Positions 4,781 through 6,029 of a stretch of DNA of 6,029 nucleotides are shown here, piece by piece. The stretch comes from Pseudomonadales bacterium (GTDB lineage: Bacteria; Pseudomonadota; Gammaproteobacteria; Steroidobacterales; Steroidobacteraceae). Below the pieces are notes generated by a model. That model ran no database searches and was not told the origin of the DNA. It saw nothing but the letters and a program-made list of their open reading frames with translations. How positions within the stretch are numbered: the stretch's first letter is position 1; each line of letters opens with the position of its first letter. The DNA lies in NCBI GenBank assembly GCA_020442965.1, contig JAGRJB010000417.1, positions 1-6,029 on the forward strand. The letters run 5' to 3'. A program made the translations under genes and the position numbers.

Positions 4781-6029
4781 GGAGAGCCGAGGCGACCCTC
4801 GCCTAACAGGCGGCCCAAGGTCAGCGCCGGCGTGAGCATCATGCCCGGGACGAACGCATCGCCCACGGTAGCGCCGCTGCCGAGCACTTCGCCCGCGGCA
4901 TACAGATTCTTCATCGGGGTGCCATCGCTGCGCAGCACGCGCATCTGACCGTCCACGATAACGCCGGTGGACGACGTGGCGGAATGCCCCAGATGGGTGA
5001 CGGCATAGTAGGGCGGCGTGCCGATCTGCTTCGGCAGATATTGCCGTCCGAGTCGATCGTGCCCGCTACTTACCGCAGCATTGTAGTCGCGCACGGTTGC
5101 CTCGAGCGTGGCCGCAGCAACGCCAATCTTGTCAGCGAGTGACGCGAGCGAATCAGCCCGCGCGAACATGCGATGCGTGCCAAAGTGACTGACCAGCTTG
5201 TCGTGCGTCCACTCCGGCAAGCCTGAGGGGGCCGCGTCGAGAATGCCCTGATCGAAGACAATCCGATAGCGCAGCCGTGGCTGGCGGTACAGCGCCAGCT
5301 CCCGCTCATAGGTCTCGGGGGCGTCCTCGCGGACGTAGCGTTGCCCGGAATCGTCGACCCAGATCTCCCACGGCTGCCGCAGGTCCGGCCGCGTATTGAA
5401 GCGCGCGTAAACCTTGGCAGGATAGTGGTCGCTGGTCAGGATCGAACCCGTACCGGAGCGGTGCAGTTCTTGGCCACGCAGCGCGCCACCCATCGCAGTG
5501 ACCATTTGCAGACCGTCCCCGCGCGAGAACGGATAGGCGGTGGCCGCATAGGCCGGCCGGTGGATCAGCTGTTCGAACAAGGTCGGGTTCATCGCGTAGC
5601 CACCCGTCGTCAGCAGCGTGCGCCGCGCGCTGAAAGTCAGATCGCTATCGCCCACGCGCGCTCGCGCGCCCGTCACTGCGCCGGCGGCATCGGTGACCAG
5701 CGCAGTGATGCGTGTGTCGAGCTGCAAGCTGACGCGTTCCTGCGCCAGCAGCGTCGCGAGCTCCTGACGCACGATGGCGAGGATGGCCCGGCCCTCGCGC
5801 CTGTCCCACAGAAAGCGAGCGACCGAATAGCCCGGACGCCCGCCATGGCCCTTGATCGGATGCCCGTCGACCGGCGTGAGGCCGGCACCTAACAACCAGT
5901 TCACGGTATCGGCGGCGTTGTCGGCCACGATCCGCGCAATCGCAGGATCGGCCTTGCCGTTCGATAACCGCATGATGTCGGCAAAATGCTGATCGGGAGT
6001 ATCGACGATGCCCTGCTTCGCCTGAGCGG
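4777..6029 (-). CDS. FAD-binding_2 family dehydrogenase/reductase (N-terminus outside the window)
   Basis: The minus-strand frame is open from the right edge to a TAG at 4779-4777: 416 residues of a family usually about 460-570 long. The missing part is the N-terminal Rossmann strand with GxGxxG. An internal ATG at 5973 exists, but coding continues upstream of it (AQAKQGIVDTPDQHFADIM), so it is not the start. Marks of the fumarate reductase/succinate dehydrogenase flavoprotein-like fold are LLTTGGYAMN, SRGDGLQM then GGAL, a capping domain with DYNAAV, PPYYAVTHLGH, GVIVDGQMRVL, and the FAD-binding C-terminus LYAAGEVLGSG...PALTLGRLLG. The fumarate reductase substrate arginine segment (HGANRLGGN-like) is absent, as is the GPGATIGPAMTFG segment typical of 3-ketosteroid Δ1-dehydrogenases, so neither name is justified. 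It probably adds or removes hydrogen at a C-C bond of a catabolic intermediate. Beside a TonB receptor it may process the imported compound. Confidence 0.88.
   Translation of the reverse strand, partial: AQAKQGIVDTPDQHFADIMRLSNGKADPAIARIVADNAADTVNWLLGAGLTPVDGHPIKGHGGRPGYSVARFLWDRREGRAILAIVRQELATLLAQERVSLQLDTRITALVTDAAGAVTGARARVGDSDLTFSARRTLLTTGGYAMNPTLFEQLIHRPAYAATAYPFSRGDGLQMVTAMGGALRGQELHRSGTGSILTSDHYPAKVYARFNTRPDLRQPWEIWVDDSGQRYVREDAPETYERELALYRQPRLRYRIVFDQGILDAAPSGLPEWTHDKLVSHFGTHRMFARADSLASLADKIGVAAATLEATVRDYNAAVSSGHDRLGRQYLPKQIGTPPYYAVTHLGHSATSSTGVIVDGQMRVLRSDGTPMKNLYAAGEVLGSGATVGDAFVPGMMLTPALTLGRLLGEGRLGSP

Noticed and set aside
4790..4804. Hairpin AGGCGA-CCC-TCGCCT just past the receptor stop, as an intrinsic terminator
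   Set aside because: The stem is a perfect 6 bp, but no T-run follows on either strand and it lies within the last codons of the dehydrogenase. It may slow polymerase, but the evidence for a terminator is too thin.
4777..5973. Treating the dehydrogenase as complete from the ATG at 5973
   Set aside because: The frame stays open to the window edge with plausible family sequence, and the N-terminal FAD-binding GxGxxG strand is missing, so the true start lies outside.
4777..6029. Naming the flavoprotein kstD
   Set aside because: The C-terminal segment lacks the KstD signature, and the N-terminal catalytic region cannot be seen, so a steroid function is not supported.

Overview
This GC-rich window is almost fully coding and looks like an accessory uptake-and-catabolism locus from a Gram-negative bacterium, most likely a proteobacterium. 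The evidence for that is an 838-residue TonB-dependent outer-membrane receptor, a LuxR-type regulator and strong GC bias at third codon positions. A gamma- or alphaproteobacterial group rich in TonB receptors, such as Steroidobacter/Nevskia-like bacteria or sphingomonads, would fit. That placement is inference; nothing here fixes the taxon.

Layout, left to right. (1) On the minus strand, at the left edge, is the N-terminal half of an inner-membrane transporter of the MFS_2/GPH (sugar:cation symporter-like) family, running off the window. (2) Directly upstream on the same strand is a complete LuxR-family regulator; its stop overlaps the transporter's start as ATGA, so the two are co-transcribed and probably translationally coupled. 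(3) A 120-bp divergent intergenic region (1497-1616) holds three inverted repeats. One is a 20-bp element with the CT-N12-AG layout of las/lux boxes. (4) On the plus strand is a small exported Sel1/TPR-like protein. (5) It is followed 26 bp later by the TonB-dependent receptor, probably in the same operon. (6) The receptor gene ends tail-to-tail with a minus-strand FAD-binding_2 family dehydrogenase, sharing a CTAG that carries both stop codons. The dehydrogenase gene runs off the right edge and lacks its N-terminal FAD Rossmann segment here. No gene-free stretch exceeds about 120 bp.

Working model (inference): the receptor brings a hydrophobic or oligomeric compound through the outer membrane, the MFS_2 protein carries it or a product through the inner membrane, and the FAD enzyme oxidises or reduces it. 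The LuxR protein has the two-domain architecture of quorum-sensing regulators, but its hand-aligned ligand pocket reads F-W-F-P-W-G instead of the AHL-type W-Y-D-P-W-G, and no luxI is visible. It may therefore be a LuxR solo that senses the substrate or another non-AHL signal and controls both arms from the central box. No RNA genes, CRISPR arrays, insertion sequences or tRNAs were seen.
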